Shown here: positions 1 to 7,855 of the stretch, piece after piece
Layout: the number at the start of each line of letters is the position of its first letter
Position numbering within the stretch: the first letter of the stretch is position 1
Assembly: GCF_013184495.1 (NCBI RefSeq)
Contig: NZ_JAAOIY010000007.1
Coordinates: 1-64,000 of the forward strand
Source of the DNA: Sporosarcina jiandibaonis
Lineage (GTDB): Bacteria; Bacillota; Bacilli; Bacillales_A; Planococcaceae
Length of the DNA: 64,000 bases
Direction: 5' to 3'
The notes under the pieces: model-generated
What the model saw: only the letters and a program-made list of their open reading frames with translations
Database searches by the model: none
Told to the model about the DNA's origin: nothing
Position numbers and translations under genes: made by a program

Positions 1-119
1 ATCAAGAAGACAATGGAATCTTAAAAAGATGACTCCGATTGAATATCGAAGTCATCTCATAGCTGCCTAATTAGCAGCGGGTATTTTATTAAACTGTCCG
101 AAATTTAGGGCGCAGTTCA
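1..119 (+). mobile_element. Right end of an IS3-family (IS150-like) insertion sequence, truncated by the window edge
   Basis: The stretch begins inside a transposase reading frame (stop at 68-70), followed by about 50 noncoding bases that end in a terminal-repeat-like segment at 93-119, finishing GCGCAGTTCA. IS3-family elements typically end with a TGTCC...CAGTTCA-type right inverted repeat, which this resembles. The left end lies outside the window, so neither the target-site duplication nor the completeness of the element can be judged. Confidence 0.7.
2..70 (+). CDS. IS3-family transposase OrfB, C-terminal tail (partial)
   Basis: Only the last 22 codons are in the window. The frame reads RRQWNLKKMTPIEYRSHL and ends in IAA. 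The NLKKMTP(V/I)EYR(D/S)HL tail is characteristic of the rve-domain transposase (OrfB) of IS150-type IS3 elements. The DDE catalytic residues lie upstream, outside the window. The protein would make the OrfAB transposase after programmed frameshifting. The family is recognisable from the tail alone, but whether the gene is intact is unknown. Confidence 0.7.
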   Translation, partial: SRRQWNLKKMTPIEYRSHLIAA

Positions 120-138
120 ACGGAGAGCCGCTCTTTTA

Positions 139-1479
139 TTAGGATTCCGCCGAAATTTCAATGCTATCTTGGGCTTCTTCCTCTTCATGTTTCAAAACTT
201 CTAAATACAGTATGTGATGTCCATCCATATCTTTAATCATAAATTCGAAGCCTTGTTCAATAATCTTTTCACCTTTCATTGCTTCGAACCGTTCAGTCAT
301 AAACCAACCGCCAATAGTATCGATATCTTCTTCGTCAATTGAAATTCCAAGAATTCCATTAACCTCTTCAATGAGTAATTTGGCATCGAATATATAATGA
401 TTTTCTCCGACTTTTTGAACTTCAGGAACTTCATCTGTATCGAACTCATCGCGAATATCCCCAACAATTTCTTCTAAGATATCTTCAATCGTGACCAGCC
501 CGGATGTTCCGCCGTATTCATCCATAAGCACTGCCATATGGATTCTTTCACGTTGAATCTTCAGCAGCAAATCGCCGATAGGAATCGTTTCAATGACGCT
601 AATTATTGGTTGCATATGATGGACTACAGATTGATTGCCTGCTGTAGGATCTTTAATAAACTCGGTTAATAAATTTTTCATATTTATAAGGCCGATAATA
701 TGGTCTTTATCGCCATCTGTCACAGGATAGCGCGTGAATTGTTCGACACCGGACATGTCAAATACTTGACTCAATGTCATATCTTTTTCGATGGTCATCA
801 TTTCTGTTCGAGGAACCATGATTTCTTTGGCTACACGATCATCGAATTCAAATATTTTATTTACATATTTATATTCGGCTTGGTTAATTTCGCCGCCTTT
901 TAAACTATCGGATAAAATCAATCGCAATTCGTCTTCGGTATGCGCTACGTCTGAATCTGAAATCGATTTGAATCCTAATAACTTTAGAATAAAACGGGCA
1001 GAGCCGTTCATTCCTTTAATAACTGGATACATTATATGAAAAAACAATATGAGCGGTTTAGCGAATGATAGCGCTATTTCCTCCGCTTTTTGAATCGCTA
1101 TCGTTTTGGGGGCCAATTCGCCAATAACAACATGCAAGAATGTGACGAATGTAAAGGCGATGATGAAAGAAAGGATGCTTGCTGCACTTGGCGACGTATC
1201 AAAATAAATGAAGATTGGCTTTAACATCAGCTTTACGGTCGGTTCCCCGAGCATACCTAGACCGAGAGCGGTAATTGTTATCCCTAATTGACATGCTGAT
1301 AAATATTCATCTAAATTGCTTATTACTCTTTTAGCATTCATTGCTTTTGGGTGACCTTCAGCAACGAGCTGGTTGATTCGCGTAGTCCTTATCTTCACAA
1401 TTGCAAATTCACTCGCCACGAAAAATGCGGTGAGGGCGATCAAGACAGCAAACGCTGTCAATCGTATGGCAATTTCCAA
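139..1479 (-). CDS. CNNM/CorC-HlyC family transporter-like CBS membrane protein
   Basis: 446 residues with the usual domain order. Residues about 1-200 form a CNNM (DUF21) membrane domain with several hydrophobic helices. A tandem CBS pair follows at about 210-335, including KEIMVPRTEM and a DEYGGTSGLVTIEDILEEIVGDI stretch typical of the second CBS domain. A CorC_HlyC transport-associated domain ends the protein. Family members (B. subtilis YrkA, YqhB, YhdP, YugS) are linked to Mg2+ efflux or homeostasis; the name hemolysin is historical. The chosen start is a TTG at 1479 with only a weak ribosome site. A far stronger AGGAGGTG lies 45 bases upstream and serves a tiny frame instead. The gene runs alone, convergent with the IS end. 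Confidence 0.85.
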   Translation of the reverse strand: MEIAIRLTAFAVLIALTAFFVASEFAIVKIRTTRINQLVAEGHPKAMNAKRVISNLDEYLSACQLGITITALGLGMLGEPTVKLMLKPIFIYFDTSPSAASILSFIIAFTFVTFLHVVIGELAPKTIAIQKAEEIALSFAKPLILFFHIMYPVIKGMNGSARFILKLLGFKSISDSDVAHTEDELRLILSDSLKGGEINQAEYKYVNKIFEFDDRVAKEIMVPRTEMMTIEKDMTLSQVFDMSGVEQFTRYPVTDGDKDHIIGLINMKNLLTEFIKDPTAGNQSVVHHMQPIISVIETIPIGDLLLKIQRERIHMAVLMDEYGGTSGLVTIEDILEEIVGDIRDEFDTDEVPEVQKVGENHYIFDAKLLIEEVNGILGISIDEEDIDTIGGWFMTERFEAMKGEKIIEQGFEFMIKDMDGHHILYLEVLKHEEEEAQDSIEISAES

Positions 1480-1483
1480 ATAG

Positions 1484-1519
1484 TTACTTCGTTCCTAACC
1501 CGAATGAGGGGTAGAACAA
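1484..1519 (-). CDS. Possible 11-codon leader peptide upstream of the CorC-like gene
   Basis: On the minus strand a near-perfect ribosome site AGGAGGTG (1526-1533) is followed at normal distance by TTG and eleven sense codons (MFYPSFGLGTK) before TAA. The stop lies four bases before the TTG start of the transporter gene, in a different frame. The strong site is unexplained by the transporter itself. This could be a leader whose translation opens or couples to the main gene. There is no homology to support it, so confidence is low. Confidence 0.25.
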   Translation of the reverse strand: MFYPSFGLGTK

Positions 1520-1782
1520 AGTGTACACCTCCTGTAGTGGTAAAATAGTTAGTTAAGTCTATGGTAAATTATTTATAGGAAAAACACAATTAGATATGCT
1601 TATTTGGCTGTGAAAATAGGAAGATATTATTTTCTCATTTAATTCTTATATGCAGCATAGATTAAAATTAAAGAAAAAGTTGACTTTAATTTCAAAAAGT
1701 ATTGACATATTAGAATTGACAGTGTTAATCTGAAATTAATCGAAAACTTTCGAAAACCGAAATAGAAAGGGAGGTGCGGACA

Positions 1783-1851
1783 ATGATTAACATAAAAAAT
1801 GTGAAAAGAATAAATTTAATAGTAATACCGTGCCTAGCCGATTTCTGTTAA
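1783..1851 (+). CDS. BmrB-like leader peptide (22 aa) of the bmrCD attenuator
   Basis: ATG with an excellent ribosome site (AGGGAGGTG, 1768-1776) opens 22 codons beginning MINIKNVKR and ending PCLADFC before TAA. In B. subtilis the bmrCD exporter genes are preceded by the leader peptide gene bmrB, and drug-stalled ribosomes on it relieve transcription attenuation. Here the position, small size and the hairpins that start at its last codons fit the same arrangement. The peptide sequence was not matched to BmrB; the assignment rests on context. Confidence 0.7.
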   Translation: MINIKNVKRINLIVIPCLADFC

Positions 1852-1956
1852 TTTCCACCTGATTAATCGAGCGGAATGGCATATCTGCCGTTCCTTTATG
1901 ATGAGCACACGCTTACTCTAGGAGGCGTGCGCTCTTTTTTATTTATCAGAAATCGG
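1838..1956 (+). promoter_or_regulatory. Attenuator-like leader RNA of bmrCD: nested hairpins and terminator
   Basis: Three structures follow the leader peptide. A 9-bp hairpin has arms GGAATGGCA (1873-1881) and TGCCGTTCC (1886-1894) with a four-base loop. An intrinsic terminator follows, GAGCACACGC (1903-1912) with GCGTGCGCTC (1925-1934), one mismatch, then TTTTTT (1935-1940). A perfect 10-bp long-range pair joins CCGATTTCTG (1838-1847), which covers the last leader codons, to CAGAAATCGG (1947-1956) beyond the terminator. A ribosome stalled on the last codons would mask one side of the long pair. That is an obvious switch, but the direction of the effect is inference. Confidence 0.7.
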
Positions 1957-1997
1957 AAAAATCAATTAGAGAACTCAGGAAGTGGGTCGATTCATTT

Positions 1998-3737
1998 ATG
2001 TTTTCAGTTCTATTTAAATTAAAATGGTTTTTTAAAGAAAATCGGAAGCGGTACACGATTGCACTCATATTGTTGATGATTACGAATGTACTTGTCATTC
2101 TTCCGCCTTGGCTAATCGGGGAAGCAATCGATTCAATTTATCAGCAAACATTGACAGCGAAACTGTTGGCCGGATTTATCGGAGCCATGCTTTTGATCAT
2201 GACAGTAAATTATGTATGCAACTTCGTATGGCAATTTCAGTTATTCGGCGGGGCATATGTGATTGAAAGACAACTCCGAGGGAATTTGATGGGTCATTTC
2301 TTAAAAATGACGCCGACGTTTTATGAGAAGAACAAGACAGGCGATTTAATGGCGAGATCGACGAATGATCTCCGAGCAATTTCTCAAACGGCAGGCTTCG
2401 GGATTATGACGCTTGTCGATTCAACCGCGTATCTATTCACATTGGTCTTAACGATGGGCTTTCTTGTCTCGTGGAAGTTGACGCTTGCCGCTATTCTTCC
2501 GCTTCCGATATTGGCATTTATCATGCAGTATTTGGGAAAGAAAATTCATGAAAGATATATGGTCGCGCAAAAGTCATTTGGTGATTTAAACGATAATGTG
2601 CTTGAGGCGGTAGCGGGCGTGCGTGTCGTTCGAGCTTTTGTCCAAGAGCGTTCAAGCGAAAAGAAATTCGCAGACATGACGGAAGATGTATATAAAAAGA
2701 ACATGCATGTAGAAAAAATAGATGCGATGTTCATGCCGATTTCCAAAATATTAACAGGCCTTACCTATATGATCGGGCTCGGTTACGGTGCATACCTTGT
2801 TTCGGAAGGGGTTATGACACTCGGGAAGCTTGTTACGTTTAACGTTTATCTTTCAATGATTGTCTGGCCGATGTTCGCGATCGGGGAATTAATAAACGTC
2901 ATGCAACGCGGGAATGCGTCGCTTGACCGAGTGACTGAGACGCTTAATTATGAGGAAGATGTCAAAGATCCCGTTGCACCGGCCGCTATTTCGAATCCGG
3001 AAAGCATCGGATTCCGTGATGTTGTCTTTACTTATCCAACGTCGCAAACTGTTAACTTGGACAATATTCAGCTTCAATTAGACAGGGGAAATACACTCGG
3101 GATTGTAGGAAAGACCGGCAGCGGGAAGACGACGTTTGTTAAACAGCTGCTGAGAGAATATCCCGCTGGATCCGGTGAAATTGCTTTTTCTGGAGTAGGC
3201 TTACAAGCACTGACTAAAAATCAAGTAAGAGATTGGATTGGGTATGTCCCGCAAGATCACGTACTATTTTCTCGGTCAGTTCGAGATAACATCTTGTTTG
3301 GACGACCGGATGCTACGGAAGGGGATATTGCTGAGACAATTCGGCTTTCCTACTTTGAAAAAGATTTGGAAATGCTTCCTGACGGATTGGATACGCTTGT
3401 CGGGGAAAAAGGAATCGCTTTATCTGGAGGACAGAAACAACGGATTTCAATCGCGCGTGCACTTGTGAAGAATCCAGAAATACTAATATTGGATGATTCG
3501 CTTTCAGCGGTGGATGCAAAAACAGAAGCGAAAATCATTGAAAATATTCAAGCGGAACGAAAAGGGAAGACGACAATCATTACAACGCATCGTTTGTCCG
3601 CAATCCAACATGCAAACTGGATTATTGTGCTTGATGATGGGCGTATTGTCGAAGAAGGAACGCATGAAGAGTTACTAGAACTAGACGGCTGGTACAAAGA
3701 ACAATTCGACCGCCAACAAATCAGGGAGGTTGATTAA
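1998..3737 (+). CDS. bmrC: Multidrug ABC exporter half-transporter BmrC (YheI), degenerate-site subunit
   Basis: 579 residues: a six-helix exporter membrane domain (about 15-310) followed by an ATPase domain. Visible motifs are Walker A GKTGSGKTT (from residue 371), signature LSGGQKQR (about 475-482), Walker B ILILDD and H-loop TTHRLS. The catalytic glutamate after Walker B is Asp500. This is the same non-catalytic substitution and residue number known for B. subtilis BmrC, which pairs with BmrD to form one consensus and one degenerate ATP site. The N-terminus MFSVLFKLKWFF also matches BmrC. It is followed one base later by bmrD, so a heterodimer is expected. Expression is probably attenuator-controlled. 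Confidence 0.93.
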   Translation: MFSVLFKLKWFFKENRKRYTIALILLMITNVLVILPPWLIGEAIDSIYQQTLTAKLLAGFIGAMLLIMTVNYVCNFVWQFQLFGGAYVIERQLRGNLMGHFLKMTPTFYEKNKTGDLMARSTNDLRAISQTAGFGIMTLVDSTAYLFTLVLTMGFLVSWKLTLAAILPLPILAFIMQYLGKKIHERYMVAQKSFGDLNDNVLEAVAGVRVVRAFVQERSSEKKFADMTEDVYKKNMHVEKIDAMFMPISKILTGLTYMIGLGYGAYLVSEGVMTLGKLVTFNVYLSMIVWPMFAIGELINVMQRGNASLDRVTETLNYEEDVKDPVAPAAISNPESIGFRDVVFTYPTSQTVNLDNIQLQLDRGNTLGIVGKTGSGKTTFVKQLLREYPAGSGEIAFSGVGLQALTKNQVRDWIGYVPQDHVLFSRSVRDNILFGRPDATEGDIAETIRLSYFEKDLEMLPDGLDTLVGEKGIALSGGQKQRISIARALVKNPEILILDDSLSAVDAKTEAKIIENIQAERKGKTTIITTHRLSAIQHANWIIVLDDGRIVEEGTHEELLELDGWYKEQFDRQQIREVD

Positions 3738-3738
3738 T

Positions 3739-5496
3739 ATGGGTACCGGGAAAAGATTACTCCATTACGCACTGGAATATAAAAAGTTGCTAATCGCAGG
3801 AATTGTCCTCCTTGGATTTGCAGTAACTGCGGATCTGATGGGGCCGATGATTGCGAAGAAAATTATTGATGAACATATCGCAGGTGCTGTAGACGGAGGC
3901 ATTGATTTTGCCCCGATTGCAAAATTATTGGCAGTCTTTTTTGGTCTTGCAGTCCTGACGGCGATATTAAGGTATTTCCAATATTTATTATTACAAAAAG
4001 CTGCGAATCGAGTCATTCAAAAAATGCGAAATGACTTATATGAGCATATTCAAACTTTGCCCATTCGATATTTTGATAACTTGCCTGCCGGAAAAGTTGT
4101 CGCGCGAATCACGAATGATACAGAAGCCATTCGAAATTTGTATGTAACGGTGCTCTCGCAATTTGCAATTAGCGGTATGTATATTACAGGAATCTTTGTG
4201 GCTTTATTTTATTTAGACCCGAAGATGGGCGCGATTACATTGTTCGTGTTGCCGATTCTATATATATGGATGAAGACTTACCGGAAGTTTGCATCGAAAG
4301 TGAACCATATCATTCGAAGCAAAGTGAGTGATATGAACGCGATGATTAATGAATCAATTAACGGGATGACTATTATTCAAGCATTTCGTCGCGAGAAACA
4401 AATGGAAGAGGAATTTAAAGAACTCAATGATGAACATTTCCGATACCAAAATAAATTATTGAAAGTGGAAGCCGCGACATCATACAACTTAGTTGACGTT
4501 ATCCGCTCCCTGACATTTGTTATTTTCATTTGGTATTTCGGTGGCGCATCATTATCGGCGGAAAGTGTCATTACAGTCGGGATGCTTTATGCATTTGTAG
4601 ACTATATTACACGACTGTTCAATCCGGTTACGGGTATCGTCAACCAATTTGCGCAGCTTGAACATTCGCTCGTTGCCGCTGAACGTGTATTTCGATTACT
4701 TGACCGGGAAGGAGAGCCGGTTAGTGATAAGAAGGTTGCTAGATATCGTGGAAATGTCCGTTTTGAAAAAGTTTGGTTTGCTTATAATGAAGAAGAATAT
4801 GTGTTAAAAGATATTTCTTTTGAAGCAAAGCAAGGGGAGACCGTCGCGTTAGTAGGTCATACTGGATCGGGAAAAAGCTCCATTATGAACTTGCTGTTTC
4901 GGTTTTACGATATTTCAAAAGGAACCATTACAATTGATGGGATGAACATCAACGACATGCCACGGCAAACAGTTCGTGATTATATGGGGATTGTTTTACA
5001 AGACCCTTATTTATTCAGCGGTACCGTGGAATCGAATATATCACTTGGAGATTCTCGAATCACGCGTGAAAAAGTACAGCAATCTCTGGACGCGGTGGGC
5101 GGGGATCGAATCTTAAAGCATCTGCCAAATGGGATTGACGAAGAAGTAGTTGAGAAAGGAAGCACGCTTTCTTCAGGACAACGTCAATTGATTTCATTTG
5201 CACGAGCACTTGCATTCGATCCAGCGATTTTAATTCTAGATGAAGCAACATCCAACATCGATACAGAAACAGAAGAAATTATCCAACATGCGATGGACGT
5301 ATTGAAAAAAGGGCGAACAACATTTATCATCGCCCATCGACTCTCAACAATTAAAAACGCAGATCGGATATTAGTATTAGACCGCGGCGAGATTGTTGAA
5401 AAAGGCACACACGATGAATTGGTCACTATGGGTGGACAATACGCTCAAATGTATAAGCTGCAAGCCGGAAACTCCTCTCAAGCAGAATTTAGCTGA
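3739..5496 (+). CDS. bmrD: Multidrug ABC exporter half-transporter BmrD (YheH), catalytic-site subunit
   Basis: ATG at 3739 lies one base after the bmrC stop, with AGGGAGG at 3723-3729; an in-frame TTG at 3730 is less well placed. The product is 585 residues: a six-helix membrane domain, then an ATPase domain with Walker A GHTGSGKSS (from residue 373), a variant signature LSSGQRQL and canonical Walker B LILDE (Glu502). It therefore supplies the hydrolytic glutamate that BmrC lacks. B. subtilis BmrD is about 673 residues because of an extra extracellular segment after the first helix. Here the sequence runs from the first helix straight into the second, so that insert is absent. Confidence 0.92.
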   Translation: MGTGKRLLHYALEYKKLLIAGIVLLGFAVTADLMGPMIAKKIIDEHIAGAVDGGIDFAPIAKLLAVFFGLAVLTAILRYFQYLLLQKAANRVIQKMRNDLYEHIQTLPIRYFDNLPAGKVVARITNDTEAIRNLYVTVLSQFAISGMYITGIFVALFYLDPKMGAITLFVLPILYIWMKTYRKFASKVNHIIRSKVSDMNAMINESINGMTIIQAFRREKQMEEEFKELNDEHFRYQNKLLKVEAATSYNLVDVIRSLTFVIFIWYFGGASLSAESVITVGMLYAFVDYITRLFNPVTGIVNQFAQLEHSLVAAERVFRLLDREGEPVSDKKVARYRGNVRFEKVWFAYNEEEYVLKDISFEAKQGETVALVGHTGSGKSSIMNLLFRFYDISKGTITIDGMNINDMPRQTVRDYMGIVLQDPYLFSGTVESNISLGDSRITREKVQQSLDAVGGDRILKHLPNGIDEEVVEKGSTLSSGQRQLISFARALAFDPAILILDEATSNIDTETEEIIQHAMDVLKKGRTTFIIAHRLSTIKNADRILVLDRGEIVEKGTHDELVTMGGQYAQMYKLQAGNSSQAEFS

Positions 5497-5521
5497 GAGG
5501 AGTTGTTCCTCTTTATTTTTC
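5470..5521 (+). terminator. Rho-independent terminator of bmrCD
   Basis: A perfect 11-bp stem, AACTCCTCTCA (5470-5480) with TGAGAGGAGTT (5494-5504), is followed by a T-rich tract. The bmrD stop codon TGA (5494-5496) is the first triplet of the 3' arm, so the terminator begins inside the coding sequence. Confidence 0.9.
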
Positions 5522-5731
5522 TGTTGTAAAAAAGGTATCTAAATAGAAAAACAGACTCCTCATTCAATAGAAACCTCAGATTCTTTCTGAAACGGCTTTA
5601 TTTCCATGGTCCAATCACAAGTCTAAAGTGGGTACCGCTATAGAATGCTGATGGTTTCGCTTCAGGTATTCGAAGCATACTTTATGTAAGATTGTACATT
5701 GCTCGTTCAAAATACTAGAGAAGGGAAGTGT

Positions 5732-5866
5732 ATGTCTGCTTTTCTTATGACTGCAGTCACGAGTTTCAGCAGGCCAAAACGTAATGAAATCATTGACATC
5801 TTATTTGCCAGAATCTGTTTTAGTACAAATATTGGAAACTGCATTTCAGTGGTTCGTTGTCGTTGA
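5732..5866 (+). CDS. Doubtful 44-aa frame overlapping the 5' end of the regulator gene
   Basis: ATG preceded by a good ribosome site (AGAAGGGAAG, spacing about 4-6) opens a 44-codon frame ending at TGA 5864-5866. It overlaps the first 27 codons of the PAS-AAA+ regulator in another frame. The regulator's own ATG at 5784 has almost no ribosome site. The small frame may be a coupling leader or chance. No homology is recognised. Confidence 0.2.
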   Translation: MSAFLMTAVTSFSRPKRNEIIDILFARICFSTNIGNCISVVRCR

Positions 5867-7139
5867 CAAAGAATCTAGAATAATCTACATAAATGAAGGG
5901 TATTGCAAGTTTTTAGAAGTGAGTCGGCAGGAAGCGATTGGCAAACCTGTAAATGATGTAATTGAAAATACCCGAATGCACGAAGTAATTGAAACTGGCA
6001 TTGAGCATATTGCTTCTCCGCACTTTATTAAAGGAACCTATATGTTAGCAAACAGAGTTCCGTTGGTTGTGGGAAATGAAATTGTTGGAGCTTTTGGAAG
6101 TGTTGTTTTTCGGGACCTCAATGATTGGCATAATCTTAGTACACATGTTAAAAAAACAATGGAAAAAATACACTTTGGTTCTGTCGCATCCGATAATCTA
6201 TCTTATCGGTTAGAAGATATAAGAGGTTCTTCTAAAGCCATTAGATCTATAAAAGAAACGATTCGAATGATTGCACCGAGTGATCTTCCTGTACTTATTG
6301 AAGGCGAAAGTGGCACGGGGAAGGAGTTGTTCGCGCAAAGTATTCACTATTTATCAAATCGGTCGGATAAGCCTTTTATAAAGGTGAACTGTGCGGCTAT
6401 TCCACCCGAATTACTAGAAGCCGAATTATTTGGTTCGACTAGTGTAAGCGAAAGGTACACTGATCAAGAAGAACAAAAAGGAAGGATTTATTTAGCGGAT
6501 GGTGGAACTTTGTTTTTGGATGACATTGGTGATATGCCGTTGCCTGTGCAAATCAAATTATTGCGTTTTTTAAACGAGGGAGAAAATGAATCGACTGATA
6601 AAGGGCAATCAAAAGCAATTAATGTACGACTCATTGTAGCTTCGAATCAACCGTTAACGAAACTTGTCGAGTTGGGAAAGTTACGAGAGGATCTTTACTA
6701 CAGAATTCAAACGATTACGCTGCAAGTGCCTCCTCTTCGTGAAAGAATGGAAGACCTTCCAGACATTACGAATTATATTTTCCATGACGCTTTAATGAGA
6801 GTAGGTAAAAGAAATCTTGAATTCGCTCCGCAAACAATGAACTACTTGCAAACTTACCATTGGCCGGGGAATGTTCGTGAATTGCAAAATGTTATTCAAG
6901 CAGCGGTTTATTTATCGACTGGTGAAACAATTGAACCGAATGCATTGCCGCAACAACTAAAAGAAAAACAAGAAATCGACACAACGAATCCTAGGCCATT
7001 AGCGGAAATAATGGAGGAAGTTGAGAGAAGAATACTGTATGAAACATTGCTTCATCATCCAAAAAAACTAGAAGCGGCGACAATTCTAGGACTAAGTAGA
7101 AGTACTCTTTATGAAAAAATTAAAAAATATGACTTATGA
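5784..7139 (+). CDS. PAS-AAA+-Fis enhancer-binding-type regulator lacking the GAFTGA loop
   Basis: 451 residues: PAS sensor (about 8-110), AAA+ domain (about 145-375) and C-terminal Fis-type helix-turn-helix (AATILGLSRSTLYEKIKKY). Walker A GESGTGKE (from residue 174) and the YYRI...PPLRERMEDLP segment of sigma-54 activators are intact. Two hallmarks are altered. After ELFG (about 213) the sigma-54-contacting GAFTGA loop is replaced by STSVSERYTD, and Walker B reads FLDD (Asp247) instead of FLDE. EBP relatives without GAFTGA, such as TyrR, work with the housekeeping sigma factor. Its neighbours are ketone-body genes, so it probably controls them through the dyads at 7147-7245. The start has a weak ribosome site. 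Confidence 0.85.
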   Translation: MKSLTSYLPESVLVQILETAFQWFVVVDKESRIIYINEGYCKFLEVSRQEAIGKPVNDVIENTRMHEVIETGIEHIASPHFIKGTYMLANRVPLVVGNEIVGAFGSVVFRDLNDWHNLSTHVKKTMEKIHFGSVASDNLSYRLEDIRGSSKAIRSIKETIRMIAPSDLPVLIEGESGTGKELFAQSIHYLSNRSDKPFIKVNCAAIPPELLEAELFGSTSVSERYTDQEEQKGRIYLADGGTLFLDDIGDMPLPVQIKLLRFLNEGENESTDKGQSKAINVRLIVASNQPLTKLVELGKLREDLYYRIQTITLQVPPLRERMEDLPDITNYIFHDALMRVGKRNLEFAPQTMNYLQTYHWPGNVRELQNVIQAAVYLSTGETIEPNALPQQLKEKQEIDTTNPRPLAEIMEEVERRILYETLLHHPKKLEAATILGLSRSTLYEKIKKYDL

Positions 7140-7146
7140 CCTGGAT

Positions 7147-7245
7147 TCCGAAATATCGGACGAGCTGTCCGTATTTTCGGACAAATAATGAGCGATGCAT
7201 ACAGTTTAAATTAAATATTCAGAAAACCAGTCCGATATTTCGGAC
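7147..7245 (+). promoter_or_regulatory. Three phased TCCG-N6-CGGA dyads, likely operator/enhancer sites of the upstream regulator
   Basis: The same 14-bp core TCCG-N6-CGGA with an A/T-only spacer occurs at 7147-7160, 7168-7181 and 7230-7243. The core centres are 21 and 62 bp apart, close to two and six helical turns, so all three face the same side of the DNA. The third extends to perfect 7-bp arms (7228-7245) and is followed by GATTTTTTATT, so it could also act as the regulator's terminator. Position between regulator and target genes suggests activator binding. No -24/-12 promoter was found downstream. Confidence 0.65.
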
Positions 7246-7370
7246 TGATTTTTTATTAATCCAATAAAGTCCGTCAAATAGCGATTTGCAACATCTTTTA
7301 AAGTCTGTTTTAATACATTAAAGAGCTATTATTTTAAAGATTCTAATTTATCCATTAGGGGGGATTGCAT

Positions 7371-7855
7371 ATTTTTCCGCAGTAGAGGCAGCGTACGTTA
7401 ATGGTAGGCGGTTTTGGTCTCGTAGGTATTCCAGAGCAGTTGATTCTTGCACTAGTTTCAAAAGGTGTTAAAGATTTGACCGTCATTTAAATAATTGCGG
7501 GGTTCCAGCGTTTTTCACACTTGCAGGAGTAGGGACAACAGTTGCGGACGGTAAGAAAATTCGCCAGTTCGGTGGGAAAGAATATGTTTTGAGGAAGCTT
7601 TACCTGCTGAGTGGCAGTAATTCGTACTGCGAAAGCCTGATTCACTTGGAAACCTAATCTATAATAAGACGGCCTAAAACTTCAATCCGATGATGGCGAC
7701 AGCTGGAAAAATTACGATTGCAGGAGTGGAGGAAATTGTTAATAACAGAGAATTAAATCCTGAAACCATTCATACAACTAGTATATATGTGTAAGGGTTG
7801 TTTAAAGCACCTCAAGAAAAACGGATTGAACGGCTATCGATTCATTCTTAATAAA
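7371..7855 (+). pseudogene. Pseudogene: acetoacetate/3-oxoacid CoA-transferase subunit A (ScoA/AtoD type)
   Basis: Family segments appear in order across three frames. MVGGFGLVGIPEQL begins at 7401 and runs through KGVKDLTVI to a stop at 7488. NNCG then joins directly to VPAFFTLAGVGTTVADGKK, where the intact family has about 70-80 intervening residues. Next come QFGGKEYVL, EEALPAEW, LGNLIYNKTA, NFNPMMATAGKITIAGVEEI and LNPETIHTTSIYV, interrupted by several stops and at least two frame changes. Intact ScoA moves CoA from succinyl-CoA to acetoacetate with ScoB. The gene clearly cannot make an active subunit. An AGGGGGG ribosome-site remnant lies at 7358-7364. Confidence 0.85.

Noticed and set aside
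7260..7400. Possible -24/-12 sigma-54 promoter before the scoA pseudogene
   Set aside because: No GG-N10-GC pair resembling TGGCAC-N5-TTGC was found; the closest string has wrong spacing.
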